Positions 35,887 to 43,418 of a stretch of DNA of 64,000 nt are shown here, piece by piece. Made by a program: the position numbers and the translations under genes. Below the pieces are notes generated by a model, which saw nothing but the letters and a program-made list of their open reading frames with translations, had not been told where the DNA came from and made no database searches. The stretch comes from Patulibacter minatonensis DSM 18081 (lineage in GTDB: Bacteria; Actinomycetota; Thermoleophilia; Solirubrobacterales; Solirubrobacteraceae): assembly GCF_000519325.1 (NCBI RefSeq), contig NZ_KI912613.1, forward strand, positions 4,348,469 to 4,412,468, read 5' to 3'. The stretch's first letter is position 1, and each line of letters starts with the position of its first letter.

Positions 35887-36741
35887 TCAGCCCCGCAGCC
35901 GCGCGGCCAGGTCCTCCGGCGACTCCGGGATCGCCTCGCCCGGCTGCCGGAGCGGCGTCCGGGCCCCGGCCTCGCCGCGCGTCGCGCTCATGTTCAGGCG
36001 GACGTAGTCGAGGGTGACCCCGTCGCCGGTGTCGAGCTCCTCGCGGACGGCCTCGACGAAGTCGTCGTGGGCCTCCTCCGGGAGGCGCGCGAGGTAGCTG
36101 CCGAGGACGACGGTGCGGAGGAACACGTGGGCATCGTCCAGCGCGACCGGCCGCGGCTCGAGCCAGCAGCGGACGTCGAGGAACCCGGCGGCGCGCAGAC
36201 GCTCCTCGGTCTCCTCCGGGCCCGCGAAGTTCCAGTCGTCGACCCAGCCGTGGAACGCGTCCGACCACGGGGCACGCTCGCGGAGGCGGCCGATCGCGGC
36301 CTCCACCGAGGCGATGTTCCCGTGCCCACCGCACTGGGCCTCGAGCCGGCCGCCGGCCACGAGGGCGTCGGCCAGCCGGTGGAACAGCGTCGCGTGGTCG
36401 GCGATCCAGTGGAACGTCGCCGTCGACACGATCACGTCCACCGGGGAGTCGATGACGAGCGCGGTGAGGTCCTGGACCTGCAGCTCGACGGTCTTCGGCA
36501 GGACCCGGCCGGCCTGCTCGATCATCGACGGCGAGCCGTCGACGCCGATCACGCGGCCGCGGGGCACGAGCTTCAGAAGCTCGGCCGTGACCCGCCCGGT
36601 GCCGCAGCCGGCGTCCAGCGCGGTCTCGTCACCGCGGAGGTCGAGCCGGCCGAGGACGTCCCCGCCCCACGCGCGGTGGGGCGTGGAGACCCGGTCGTAC
36701 GTGCGGGCCTCCCAGTCGCGGGGGCCGTCCTCAGCGCTCAT
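35887..36741 (-). CDS. Class I SAM-dependent methyltransferase (trans-aconitate methyltransferase-like)
   Basis: A 284-residue Rossmann-fold methyltransferase. Motif I is ALDAGCGTGRVTAELL, motif II GVDGSPSMIEQA, motif III VDVIVSTATFHWI and a further LADALVAGGRLEAQCGG. The TATFHW segment is shared with trans-aconitate 2-methyltransferases, which would detoxify an aconitase inhibitor. That fits its place directly after the aconitase-family genes leuC-leuD (27-base gap, same strand). The substrate is not proven by sequence. Confidence 0.8.
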   Translation of the reverse strand: MSAEDGPRDWEARTYDRVSTPHRAWGGDVLGRLDLRGDETALDAGCGTGRVTAELLKLVPRGRVIGVDGSPSMIEQAGRVLPKTVELQVQDLTALVIDSPVDVIVSTATFHWIADHATLFHRLADALVAGGRLEAQCGGHGNIASVEAAIGRLRERAPWSDAFHGWVDDWNFAGPEETEERLRAAGFLDVRCWLEPRPVALDDAHVFLRTVVLGSYLARLPEEAHDDFVEAVREELDTGDGVTLDYVRLNMSATRGEAGARTPLRQPGEAIPESPEDLAARLRG

Positions 36742-36768
36742 CTCGTCCCCCGCGTCCGGCCCGCGCCC

Positions 36769-37401
36769 TCAGGCGACGGGCGTCGACTGGATCGTCTTGC
36801 CGTCGGGGCCCTGCGGGGGCAGCGACAGCGAGCTCGGGCCGGGGAACGCCGACGCCGCGCGCTGCTCCTCGTACGTGGTGATCGCGCCCTCGTCGCCGAG
36901 GGTCAGACCGATGTCGTCCAGGCCGTTGAGCAGCCGGTGCTTCGTGCCCGGGGCGATGTCGAACGAGAAGGTCTCGCGGGCGTGGGTGGGACCGATCTCG
37001 ACGGTCTGGGCGTCGAGCTCGATGCGGGCCTCGCCGGCCGCGGCGATCTTCCGCACCTGGTCCTCGGGCAGCTCGATCGGCAGCAGGCCGACCTTCGTGC
37101 AGTTCGACGCGAAGATGTCGGCCAGCGACGTCGCGATGATCGCCCGGAAGCCGGCGTCCTCGAGCGCCCACGGCGCGTGCTCGCGGCTGGAGCCCGAGCC
37201 GAAGTTCGCGCCGGAGCAGAGGATCGGGTTGCCGATCTCGACGTTCCAGTCCGGCGCCTCCTTGGCGTCGTTGAACAGGAACTCGCCGAAGCCGGTCCGC
37301 TCGACGCGCTTCATGAAGCGCGCGGGGATGATCTGGTCGGTGTCGACGTCGTCGCGCGGCAGGTCCGAGACCTTGCCCTCGATGATGCTGATGGGATCCA
37401 T
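36769..37401 (-). CDS. leuD: 3-isopropylmalate dehydratase, small subunit
   Basis: Small subunit of isopropylmalate isomerase, partner of LeuC. The 210-residue protein has VDTDQIIPARFMKRV, ILCSGANFGSGSSREHAPWAL and ASNCTKVGLLPIEL, the three conserved substrate-binding stretches. It starts at ATG 37401, 30 bases after the leuC stop, so the two are in one transcript. Confidence 0.97.
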   Translation of the reverse strand: MDPISIIEGKVSDLPRDDVDTDQIIPARFMKRVERTGFGEFLFNDAKEAPDWNVEIGNPILCSGANFGSGSSREHAPWALEDAGFRAIIATSLADIFASNCTKVGLLPIELPEDQVRKIAAAGEARIELDAQTVEIGPTHARETFSFDIAPGTKHRLLNGLDDIGLTLGDEGAITTYEEQRAASAFPGPSSLSLPPQGPDGKTIQSTPVA

Positions 37402-37431
37402 GTCAGGTCCTCGTTCTCGAAGTCGGTGCGG

Positions 37432-38847
37432 TCAGGCCGCGACGGGCTCGCCGGCGGGCTCGAAGGTGCGCACGTCCACGAAGTGCCCGGCGATCGCCGC
37501 GGCGGCGGCCATCTGCGGCGAGACGAGGTGCGTACGGCCGCCCTTGCCCTGCCGCCCCTGGAAGTTGCGGTTGCTCGTCGACGCGCAGCGCTCGCCGGGC
37601 GAGAGGACGTCCGGGTTCATGCCCAGGCACATCGAGCAGCCGGCGCCGCGCCAGTCGAAGCCGGCGGCGGTGAAGACCTTGTCCAGGCCGAGCTCCTCGG
37701 CGGCGATCTTCACCTGGACGGAGCCGGGGACGACCATGGCGTAGACGCCGTCGGCGACCTTGCGGCCCTGGATGACGTCGGCGGCGGCCTGCAGATCGGC
37801 CAGCCGGCCGTTCGTGCACGAGCCGAGGAACACGCGCTCGATCGAGATGTCCTCGATGCGCTCGCCGCCCTTCAGGCCCATGTACTCCAGCGCGCGCTCG
37901 GCCTGGCCGCGCTCGGCCGGGTCGTCGAACGACTCGGGCGTCGGGACCGTGCCGTCGACGCCGACGACCATGTCCGGGGTCGTGCCCCACGTGACGCGCG
38001 GCGACAGCGCCGTCACGTCGACGTCGATCTCGCGGTCGAAGGTGGCGCCCTCGTCGGTGTAGAGCTCCTTCCAGGTCGCCACCGCGGCGTCCCACGCGGC
38101 GCCGGTCGGCGCGGCGGGCTTGCCCTGGACGTAGTCGAAGGTCGTCTGGTCCGGCGCGATCATGCCCGCGCGGCCGCCGCCCTCGATCGTCATGTTGCAG
38201 ATCGTCATGCGGCCCTCCATCGAGAGCTGCTCGACGGCCGGGCCGGCGAACTCGACGACGTGGCCGACGGCGCCGTCGACGCCCATCTGGCCGATCGCAC
38301 CGAGGATCATGTCCTTCGCCGTGACGCCGAACGGCAGGTCGCCGACGAAGTTGATCCGCATCGACTTCGGCTTCTTCTGCACCAGGCACTGCGTGGCGAG
38401 CACGTGCTCGACCTCGGAGGTCCCGATGCCGAACGCGAGCGATCCGAACGCGCCGTGCGTGGCGGTGTGGGAGTCGCCGCAGACCATCGTCATGCCCGGC
38501 TGGGTCATGCCCTGCTCGGGGCCGACGACGTGGACGATGCCCTGGCGATCGGAACCGAGCGAGAAGACGGGCACGCCGAACTCGGCGCAGTTCTCCTCGA
38601 GCGTCTCGACCTGCTTGCGCGAGAGCGCGTCCTTGATCCGGGCGGCGACCGGGGTGCCGTCGGTCGGCACGTTGTGGTCCGCGGTGGCGAGCGTCTTGTC
38701 CGGGCGGCGGACGGGGCGGCCGGCCAGGCGCAGGCCCTCGAAGGCCTGCGGGCTCGTGACCTCGTGGACCATGTGGAGGTCGATGTAGATCAGGCCGTCT
38801 CCGACCTCGTGGGTCTCCCAGATCTTGTCGAACAGCGTCTTCGGCAT
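37432..38847 (-). CDS. leuC: 3-isopropylmalate dehydratase, large subunit
   Basis: Iron-sulfur aconitase-family subunit that isomerises 2- to 3-isopropylmalate, and probably citramalate to 3-methylmalate. The 471-residue protein has [22 protein letters not shown] with the first cluster Cys, and [11 protein letters not shown] with the other two. All three Cys ligands are present. It lies 96 bases after the XRE-cupin regulator gene on the same strand, so it might be co-transcribed with, or controlled by, that regulator. Confidence 0.97.
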   Translation of the reverse strand: MPKTLFDKIWETHEVGDGLIYIDLHMVHEVTSPQAFEGLRLAGRPVRRPDKTLATADHNVPTDGTPVAARIKDALSRKQVETLEENCAEFGVPVFSLGSDRQGIVHVVGPEQGMTQPGMTMVCGDSHTATHGAFGSLAFGIGTSEVEHVLATQCLVQKKPKSMRINFVGDLPFGVTAKDMILGAIGQMGVDGAVGHVVEFAGPAVEQLSMEGRMTICNMTIEGGGRAGMIAPDQTTFDYVQGKPAAPTGAAWDAAVATWKELYTDEGATFDREIDVDVTALSPRVTWGTTPDMVVGVDGTVPTPESFDDPAERGQAERALEYMGLKGGERIEDISIERVFLGSCTNGRLADLQAAADVIQGRKVADGVYAMVVPGSVQVKIAAEELGLDKVFTAAGFDWRGAGCSMCLGMNPDVLSPGERCASTSNRNFQGRQGKGGRTHLVSPQMAAAAAIAGHFVDVRTFEPAGEPVAA

Positions 38848-38943
38848 GGCGGGTCTCGTGAGGGTGGTGGGTGTGAGGGGGAAGGTGGTCGGCCGCGGCG
38901 CGCCGGAGGGCGGCGGCGCGGCGTCTGGAGGTGCAGCGGGCGC

Positions 38944-39558
38944 TCAGCTCCGGCGGAGCCCCGCGTTGACCACGGCGAGCAGCACGGCGGTGCCGGGTCC
39001 GTGGTTCTCGAAGTGGTGCGGCAGGTCGGCGTCGAACGTGACGCAGTCGCCCTGCTGCAGCGGGTGCGGCGTGCCGTCGCAGTGGAGGACGACGGAGCCC
39101 TGCTCGACGAGCGCGATCTCGCGCGTCCCGGGCTCGTGCATCGGCGGGTCGCCGACGTTGCCGGTCCGCGCGCCCTCGCGCAGCTCGTGGCGCGTCAGCT
39201 CGCTGCGCTGCCCGGGCAGCGGTGCGGTGAGGATCTCCACGGCGTGCCCGCGCTCGGGGTCGCCCCCGCGCCGGCGCTCGGACGGTCGGACGACCGTGAC
39301 CGAGCCTCCCTCATCCAGGCGCAGCAGCTGGCTCAGCTTCAGGTCGAGCCCGGCGGCGATCCGCGCGGCGACCTGCAGCGTCGGCGAGCTCTCGCCGCGC
39401 TCGACCTGGCTCAGCGTGGTCGCCGAGACGCCGCAGCGCTCCGCGAGGTCCCGCAGCGACAGGCCCATGTTGTCGCGCAGCGCCCGCACGCGCGGACCGA
39501 TCTGGATCCGCTCGCGCTCGCTGGCGGGGATCTCCGTCCCCGTGGGCACCGCTGCCAT
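38944..39558 (-). CDS. XRE-family transcriptional regulator with cupin domain
   Basis: A 204-residue regulator. Residues 22-80 form an XRE helix-turn-helix (VRALRDNMGLSLRDLAERCGVSATTLSQVERGESSP). The C-terminal part is a cupin (PPMHEPGTREIALVEQGSVVLH, then LQQGDCVTFDADLPHHFEN) that would bind a small effector. Relatives control amino-acid, polyamine or sulfur genes. The position just upstream of leuCD suggests it may control them. Its own start carries a CCGTA-N5-TACGG inverted repeat over the -10 box, consistent with autoregulation. The ATG at 39558 is predicted leaderless. Confidence 0.9.
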   Translation of the reverse strand: MAAVPTGTEIPASERERIQIGPRVRALRDNMGLSLRDLAERCGVSATTLSQVERGESSPTLQVAARIAAGLDLKLSQLLRLDEGGSVTVVRPSERRRGGDPERGHAVEILTAPLPGQRSELTRHELREGARTGNVGDPPMHEPGTREIALVEQGSVVLHCDGTPHPLQQGDCVTFDADLPHHFENHGPGTAVLLAVVNAGLRRS

Positions 39559-39565
39559 GAGTCGT

Positions 39566-39581
39566 ACCGTATCACGTACGG
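39566..39581 (-). promoter_or_regulatory. -10 box and inverted-repeat operator of the XRE-cupin gene
   Basis: TACGGT (39571-39566 on minus) is 7 bases upstream of the ATG. The inverted repeat CCGTA-TCACG-TACGG covers 39567-39581 and overlaps it, so a bound dimer would block the promoter. Confidence 0.5.
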
Positions 39582-39615
39582 ACGTCCCGTCGACCGGACG
39601 ACGATGTGACAGCGG

Positions 39616-40224
39616 TCACTTCTCGGCGGGCTTTCGGGCACCGCCGAGGACGCGGACGAGCTCGAGGGCGCCGCCCGGGTTGCGGCCGTGGACCGAGACG
39701 ACGAGGACGCCGTCGGTGGGACCGGCGGCCCGGATCGGCAGCCCGAACGCGCGCTCGCCCTCCACGACCGGGCGCAGCGGTGTGCCACCGGGCCCGACCA
39801 GCTCCTCGAGCCCCGGGGCGAGGTCGTAGAGCGCGCCGGTGGCCACCAGCGCTGGGATCGCCGCCGCGTCGTCGGCCACGAAGACGTCGCAGTCCTCCGA
39901 CTCGCGGCGCTGGAGCGCCTCGAACGCGCGGAGCGCCACGCCGTCCCCGTCGGGGAACCCGAGCGTCGAGAGCTGGAGACGCTCGTTGCCGGCGTCGATC
40001 CTGCGGAGCTCGCCGCGGAGCGCCCGCATCCGCGACGTCGAGCCGCAGACGCTGACGGCGCCCACGGCGTCCTCGGCGCGGTCGGCCTTCAGGCGCTTGG
40101 CGTCCGCCGGGGTCGTCACGGCGGCGGCGGTCGACGCGGTCGATCCTCCGCCGGAGCCTCCACCGCACGCCGTGAGCACCAACGTGGCGGCGAGGAGCGG
40201 GAGGAGGAGCGTGCGTGCGGTCAT
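39616..40224 (-). CDS. Small lipoprotein resembling part of a solute-binding protein
   Basis: A 202-residue predicted lipoprotein. The signal ends in the lipobox LVLTAC followed by a Gly/Ser linker (GGGSGGGSTAS). The middle part (CDVFVADDAAAIPALVATGALYDLAPGLEELVG) resembles the segment of family 1 sugar-binding proteins in which the cargo domain is described, but the protein is far shorter than the usual 400 residues. It may be a reduced or decayed binding protein or an unrelated surface lipoprotein. It starts 6 bases after the purine permease stop and is in the same transcript. Confidence 0.7.
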   Translation of the reverse strand: MTARTLLLPLLAATLVLTACGGGSGGGSTASTAAAVTTPADAKRLKADRAEDAVGAVSVCGSTSRMRALRGELRRIDAGNERLQLSTLGFPDGDGVALRAFEALQRRESEDCDVFVADDAAAIPALVATGALYDLAPGLEELVGPGGTPLRPVVEGERAFGLPIRAAGPTDGVLVVSVHGRNPGGALELVRVLGGARKPAEK

Positions 40225-40230
40225 GGAGGG

Positions 40231-41583
40231 TCAGACGGTGCCGTAGGAGAAGTACCAGACGAAGACGGCGGCGACCGCCCCGAGGAGCGGGTGCACGTCG
40301 CGCCACCGGCCGCGCAGCAGCGCGATCAGGACGTAGAGGATGACGCCCGCGCCCACCCCGTTGGCGATCGAGTACGTGAAGGGCATCAGCACGACCGTCG
40401 CGAAGGCCGGCAGCGCCACGCCGATGTCGTCCCAGTCGATCCCCGAGATCTGGCCGATCATCATCGCGCCCACGGCCACGAGCACCGGTCCGGTGGCGGC
40501 GGACGGGATCACCGCGGCCAGCGGCGAGAGGAACATGCAGCAGAGGAACAGGACGCCCGTGACGACGTTCGCGAGCCCCGTCCGCGCGCCCTGTGCGGCG
40601 CCGGCGGTGCTCTCGACGAAGATCGTGTTCGACGACGCCGACGCGGCGCCGCCCGCGATCGCGCCGGCGGACTCGACGAGCAGGATGCGGCGCAGCATCG
40701 GCAGCCGGCCGTCCTCGTCGACCAGCCCGGCCTTGCGCCCGACGGCCAGGGCCGTCCCCATCGCGTCGAAGAAGTTCGCCATCAGGACGGCGACGACGAC
40801 CGCGATCGCGGCGCCGGTGCCGAGGGCGTCGAAGACGTTGAACGACACGTCGCCGACGAGCCCGAAGTCGGGCGTCGCGGTCACGGAGCCGGGAAGCTCG
40901 GCGCCGGGGACCGGCGTGCCGTCCGAGATGCCGTTGATGACGACGCCGAGCACCGTCGCCAGCAGGATCCCGAGCAGCAGCGCCGCGGGCACCTCGCGCG
41001 CCACGAGGACGCCGATCGCGACGAGCCCGACGACGAAGACCAGCGTGTTCCAGGTCGCGATGTCCGGGTTCATCGCGATCACCGTCCCGCCGTCCTTCGG
41101 GTGCTCGACGATCCCGGCGGTGACGAGCCCGATCAGGGCGATGAAGAGCCCGATCCCCGCGCCGATCGACCGCTTCAGCACGTCGGGGATCGCGTTCATG
41201 ATCGCCTCGCGCAGCCCGGCGAGGACGAGGACGAGCATGATCGCGCCCTCGATGACGATCACGCCCATGGCGTCGGACCAGTCGAGGCCCCGGCCGGCGA
41301 CCAGGGTGTAGGTGACGAAGGCGTTGATCCCGAGGCCGGCGGCGAGCGCCATCGGGACGTTCGCGAAGACGCCCATCGCGATCGTCAGGAGTCCCGCGAC
41401 GAGCGCGGTGGCGGTGACGAGCTGCGCGTGGTCGAGCTTCAGCCCGGACCCGTCGGCGACCGCGCCGAGGATCGACGGGTTGACGACGAGGATGTAGGCC
41501 ATCGTCGCGAAGGTCGCCAGTCCGGCGAGGACCTCCGTCCGCACGGTGCTCCCACGCGCGGAGATCCGGAAGAAGCGCTCCAT
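40231..41583 (-). CDS. AzgA-type purine (adenine/guanine/hypoxanthine) permease
   Basis: A 450-residue NCS2-family transporter with about 12 membrane helices. Characteristic features are EVLAGLATFATMAYILVVNPSIL at the N-terminus, GIGLFIALIGL, FFDAMGTALAVG and SASSNTIFVESTAGAAQGARTGL, all of the AzgA/GhxP group. It would import purine bases by proton symport. The ATG at 41583 follows a TAGCCT box by 8 bases and is predicted leaderless. No purine riboswitch fits in the short upstream gap. Confidence 0.92.
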   Translation of the reverse strand: MERFFRISARGSTVRTEVLAGLATFATMAYILVVNPSILGAVADGSGLKLDHAQLVTATALVAGLLTIAMGVFANVPMALAAGLGINAFVTYTLVAGRGLDWSDAMGVIVIEGAIMLVLVLAGLREAIMNAIPDVLKRSIGAGIGLFIALIGLVTAGIVEHPKDGGTVIAMNPDIATWNTLVFVVGLVAIGVLVAREVPAALLLGILLATVLGVVINGISDGTPVPGAELPGSVTATPDFGLVGDVSFNVFDALGTGAAIAVVVAVLMANFFDAMGTALAVGRKAGLVDEDGRLPMLRRILLVESAGAIAGGAASASSNTIFVESTAGAAQGARTGLANVVTGVLFLCCMFLSPLAAVIPSAATGPVLVAVGAMMIGQISGIDWDDIGVALPAFATVVLMPFTYSIANGVGAGVILYVLIALLRGRWRDVHPLLGAVAAVFVWYFSYGTV

Positions 41584-41591
41584 GGCCCCGG

Positions 41592-41597
41592 AGGCTA
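41592..41597 (-). promoter_or_regulatory. -10 box of the purine permease gene
   Basis: TAGCCT on the minus strand, 8 bases upstream of the ATG and downstream of the terminator at 41620-41657, so the gene has its own promoter. Confidence 0.55.
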
Positions 41598-41619
41598 CGA
41601 CGCGGCTCCCCCGGAACGA

Positions 41620-41657
41620 CGACGGGCCCCGATCGCCGGAGCGATCGGGGCCCGTCG
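41620..41657. terminator. Strong hairpin terminator downstream of the ferritin-like gene
   Basis: Perfect 17-base stem (CGACGGGCCCCGATCGC and complement) with a CGGA loop. It lies after the ferritin-like gene on the minus strand and separates it from the permease promoter. Confidence 0.8.
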
Positions 41658-41666
41658 GACCACCCG

Positions 41667-41694
41667 GATGCCGTCCCCGTGCGGGAACGGCATC
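41667..41694. terminator. Second hairpin downstream of the ferritin-like gene
   Basis: GATGCCGTCCCCG pairs with CGGGAACGGCATC (one mismatch). It is met first by transcripts from the ferritin-like gene, 23 bases after its stop, in tandem with the stronger hairpin. Confidence 0.6.
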
Positions 41695-41716
41695 GTCGTG
41701 GACGTCGCTGGTGCGA

Positions 41717-42439
41717 CTAGATCTTGCTCTTGTCGAAGCTCTTGACGAGCTTCGTGGAACCGACGACCTTCAGGACCTGACCCTGCGTGCGGGCCTTGTC
41801 GAACGAGACCGGGGCCGGGAGGGCCGAGGTCTTCGCCGTGTTGACGTCCGACGGGAGCAGCAGGGTCCGGATCCAGGCAGCGTGACGCGCCTCGACCGAG
41901 TGGATCTGCAGGGCGGCGACGACGAAGCCCTTGGTCTTCAGGTTCGGGCCCTGGCCGGCGTACGCCGACACGCCCGTGTCCTCGAGCGCCTGGGCGGTCG
42001 CGGCGAAGTTCTCGACCGAGATCGCCGTCTTGACGGCGTCCGTGTTCAGCGTCGGGACGCCGATCGCGGACTTGCCGAGGCCCTTCTTGAGGAAGTCGAC
42101 GTGCGCCTTCTCGTGGGCGCGGACGACCGCGGCGAACTGCTTGAGCGGCTCGGACGCGAACGTGCCCTGCTTGACGGCGGCGTCGTAGAAGCTGAACTCG
42201 AGGTACTCGAGGAGCAGCGCGTAGTTCAGGATCTTGACGTCGTTCTTGAGCGACTTCTTCTTCGTCGAGATCGTCGCGTCTGCGATCGACGGGAGGCCGA
42301 AGATGCCCAGGCCGACGGCACCGGCGCCGGCGAGCGCGCCGTTGCGGAGGAACGTGCTCCGGTCCACGCCGGCGTCCTCGGCGATCTGGCGGACGTCGCC
42401 GGACTTGTCGAGCTCGTTGAGGTTGATCTGCTGCGACAC
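41717..42439 (-). CDS. Exported ferritin-like domain protein
   Basis: A 240-residue protein with a Tat-like signal (DRSTFLRNGALAGAGAVGLGIFG, residues about 26-48) in which only one Arg precedes the STFLR stretch. The four-helix ferritin-like core follows, with candidate metal ligands in EYLEFSFYD (78-81), RAHEKAH (Glu110, His113) and SVEARH (Glu183, His186). Proteins of this type are common in Solirubrobacter-like actinobacteria; function unproven, probably oxidative or dehydration stress. The GTG at 42439 is chosen because AGGAG lies 8-12 bases upstream. A sigma-B-like promoter lies about 200 bases upstream. Confidence 0.82.
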   Translation of the reverse strand: MSQQINLNELDKSGDVRQIAEDAGVDRSTFLRNGALAGAGAVGLGIFGLPSIADATISTKKKSLKNDVKILNYALLLEYLEFSFYDAAVKQGTFASEPLKQFAAVVRAHEKAHVDFLKKGLGKSAIGVPTLNTDAVKTAISVENFAATAQALEDTGVSAYAGQGPNLKTKGFVVAALQIHSVEARHAAWIRTLLLPSDVNTAKTSALPAPVSFDKARTQGQVLKVVGSTKLVKSFDKSKI

Positions 42440-42635
42440 AGGTGGTCTCCTGAAATCGGGGTTGTCGGGCACCGCCGCGCGGCCCCCGGGGTTCTCGTGG
42501 GTGGGAACGACGCGGTCTGCGGATCGGATGCACCACGGAGACGAAGTCGCCGCATCTGCCCGGAACCGACCGCCATGGCCCACCTCCTCACCGGCCCCTC
42601 CCGCCTCGCCACGGGTCGGGGACAGCCCGCAGCGG

Positions 42636-42660
42636 TTACCCGCACGAGGCACCCGGAAAC
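42636..42660 (-). promoter_or_regulatory. Sigma-B/F-like stress promoter of the ferritin-like gene
   Basis: On the minus strand GTTT (42660-42657), a 15-base spacer and GGGTAA (42641-42636) match the GTTT-N15-GGGTAA pattern of actinobacterial general stress sigma factors. Confidence 0.4.
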
Positions 42661-42756
42661 CCGGCCTCCCCGATCCACCGGGGCCGCGTCGGTCGGGCCG
42701 TGCGAAGACGCCGGCATGCGACACCCCCCGATTCGGACTATGGTCCGTTTCTGCGC

Positions 42757-42762
42757 TACGCT
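42757..42762 (+). promoter_or_regulatory. -10 box of the nitroreductase gene
   Basis: TACGCT, 6 bases upstream of the ATG at 42769; predicted leaderless. Confidence 0.55.
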
Positions 42763-42768
42763 GGGCCC

Positions 42769-43383
42769 ATGAGCTCCCCGTCGTCCCCGACCGACCTCCT
42801 CGCGCTCTCCTCCGAGGCGCAGCGGCTCCTCTTCAGCGAGGCCCGCACGGCCAACACCTTCACCGACGAGCCGGTGACCGACGACCAGATCCGCGCGATC
42901 TACGAGCTGGTGAAGTGGGCGCCGTCGGCGGCCAACACGCAGCCGCTGCGCGTCGTGGTCGTCCGGTCGGAAGCGGCGAGGGCCCGGCTGCTGCCGCTGA
43001 TGAGCAAGGGCAACCGCGACAAGACCGCGAGCGCGCCCGTCACGGCGATCCTCGCGGCCGACACCCGCTTCTTCGAGCACTGGGACCGCCTGCTGCCGTA
43101 CAAGCAGGGAGGCGGCGCGTCGTTCGAGGGCTCGCCCGACGCCGAGCCGATGGCGCGCTTCAACGGCGCGCTGCAGGCCGGCTACTTCCTGCTCGGCGTC
43201 CGCGCCGCCGGCCTCGCCGCGGGCCCGATGGCCGGGTTCGACAAGGCCGGCGTCGACGCCGAGTTCTTCCCCGACGGGCGCGAGCGCTCGCTCCTCGTCG
43301 TGAACATCGGGCGCCCGGGTCAGGACGCCTGGTTCGACCGCCTGCCGCGCTTGGAGCACGACGAGGTCGTCACGACGCTGTAG
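42769..43383 (+). CDS. RutE/HadB-like nitroreductase family protein
   Basis: A 204-residue flavin enzyme. QRLLFSEARTANTFTDEPVTDDQIRAIYELVKWAPSAANTQPLR is typical of the RutE subgroup, whose E. coli member reduces malonic semialdehyde in uracil breakdown. The C-terminal GRPGQDAWFDRLPRLEHDEVV also fits. No other rut genes are nearby, so the physiological substrate is uncertain. Predicted leaderless from ATG 42769. It is convergent with serA across a perfect palindromic terminator. Confidence 0.87.
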   Translation: MSSPSSPTDLLALSSEAQRLLFSEARTANTFTDEPVTDDQIRAIYELVKWAPSAANTQPLRVVVVRSEAARARLLPLMSKGNRDKTASAPVTAILAADTRFFEHWDRLLPYKQGGGASFEGSPDAEPMARFNGALQAGYFLLGVRAAGLAAGPMAGFDKAGVDAEFFPDGRERSLLVVNIGRPGQDAWFDRLPRLEHDEVVTTL

Positions 43384-43386
43384 AGC

Positions 43387-43412
43387 GGGTCCCGGCCGGC
43401 CGGCCGGGACCC
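43387..43412. terminator. Palindromic bidirectional terminator between nitroreductase and serA
   Basis: A perfect 26-base palindrome with arms GGGTCCCGGCCGG. It starts four bases after the nitroreductase stop and lies 7 bases from the serA stop, so it can terminate both convergent genes. Confidence 0.8.
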
Positions 43413-43418
43413 TCCGCC

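Larger units (their letters stand above)
42440..42768. other. Divergent intergenic region
   Basis: About 329 bases between the ferritin-like gene and the nitroreductase gene. It contains a sigma-B/F-like promoter on minus (42636-42660), giving the ferritin-like mRNA a leader of about 190 bases, and the nitroreductase -10 box (42757-42762) on plus. No RNA gene or known riboswitch was recognised in the long leader. Confidence 0.5.

Noticed and set aside
35656-39609. A 1317-codon plus-strand open frame over DUF2254, leuD, leuC and the XRE gene
   Set aside because: It is the antisense shadow of well-supported minus-strand genes and shows no domain.
42440-42629. Possible riboswitch in the long leader of the ferritin-like gene
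   Set aside because: I could not match the leader to any known riboswitch core, and no strong conserved-looking stem was seen.
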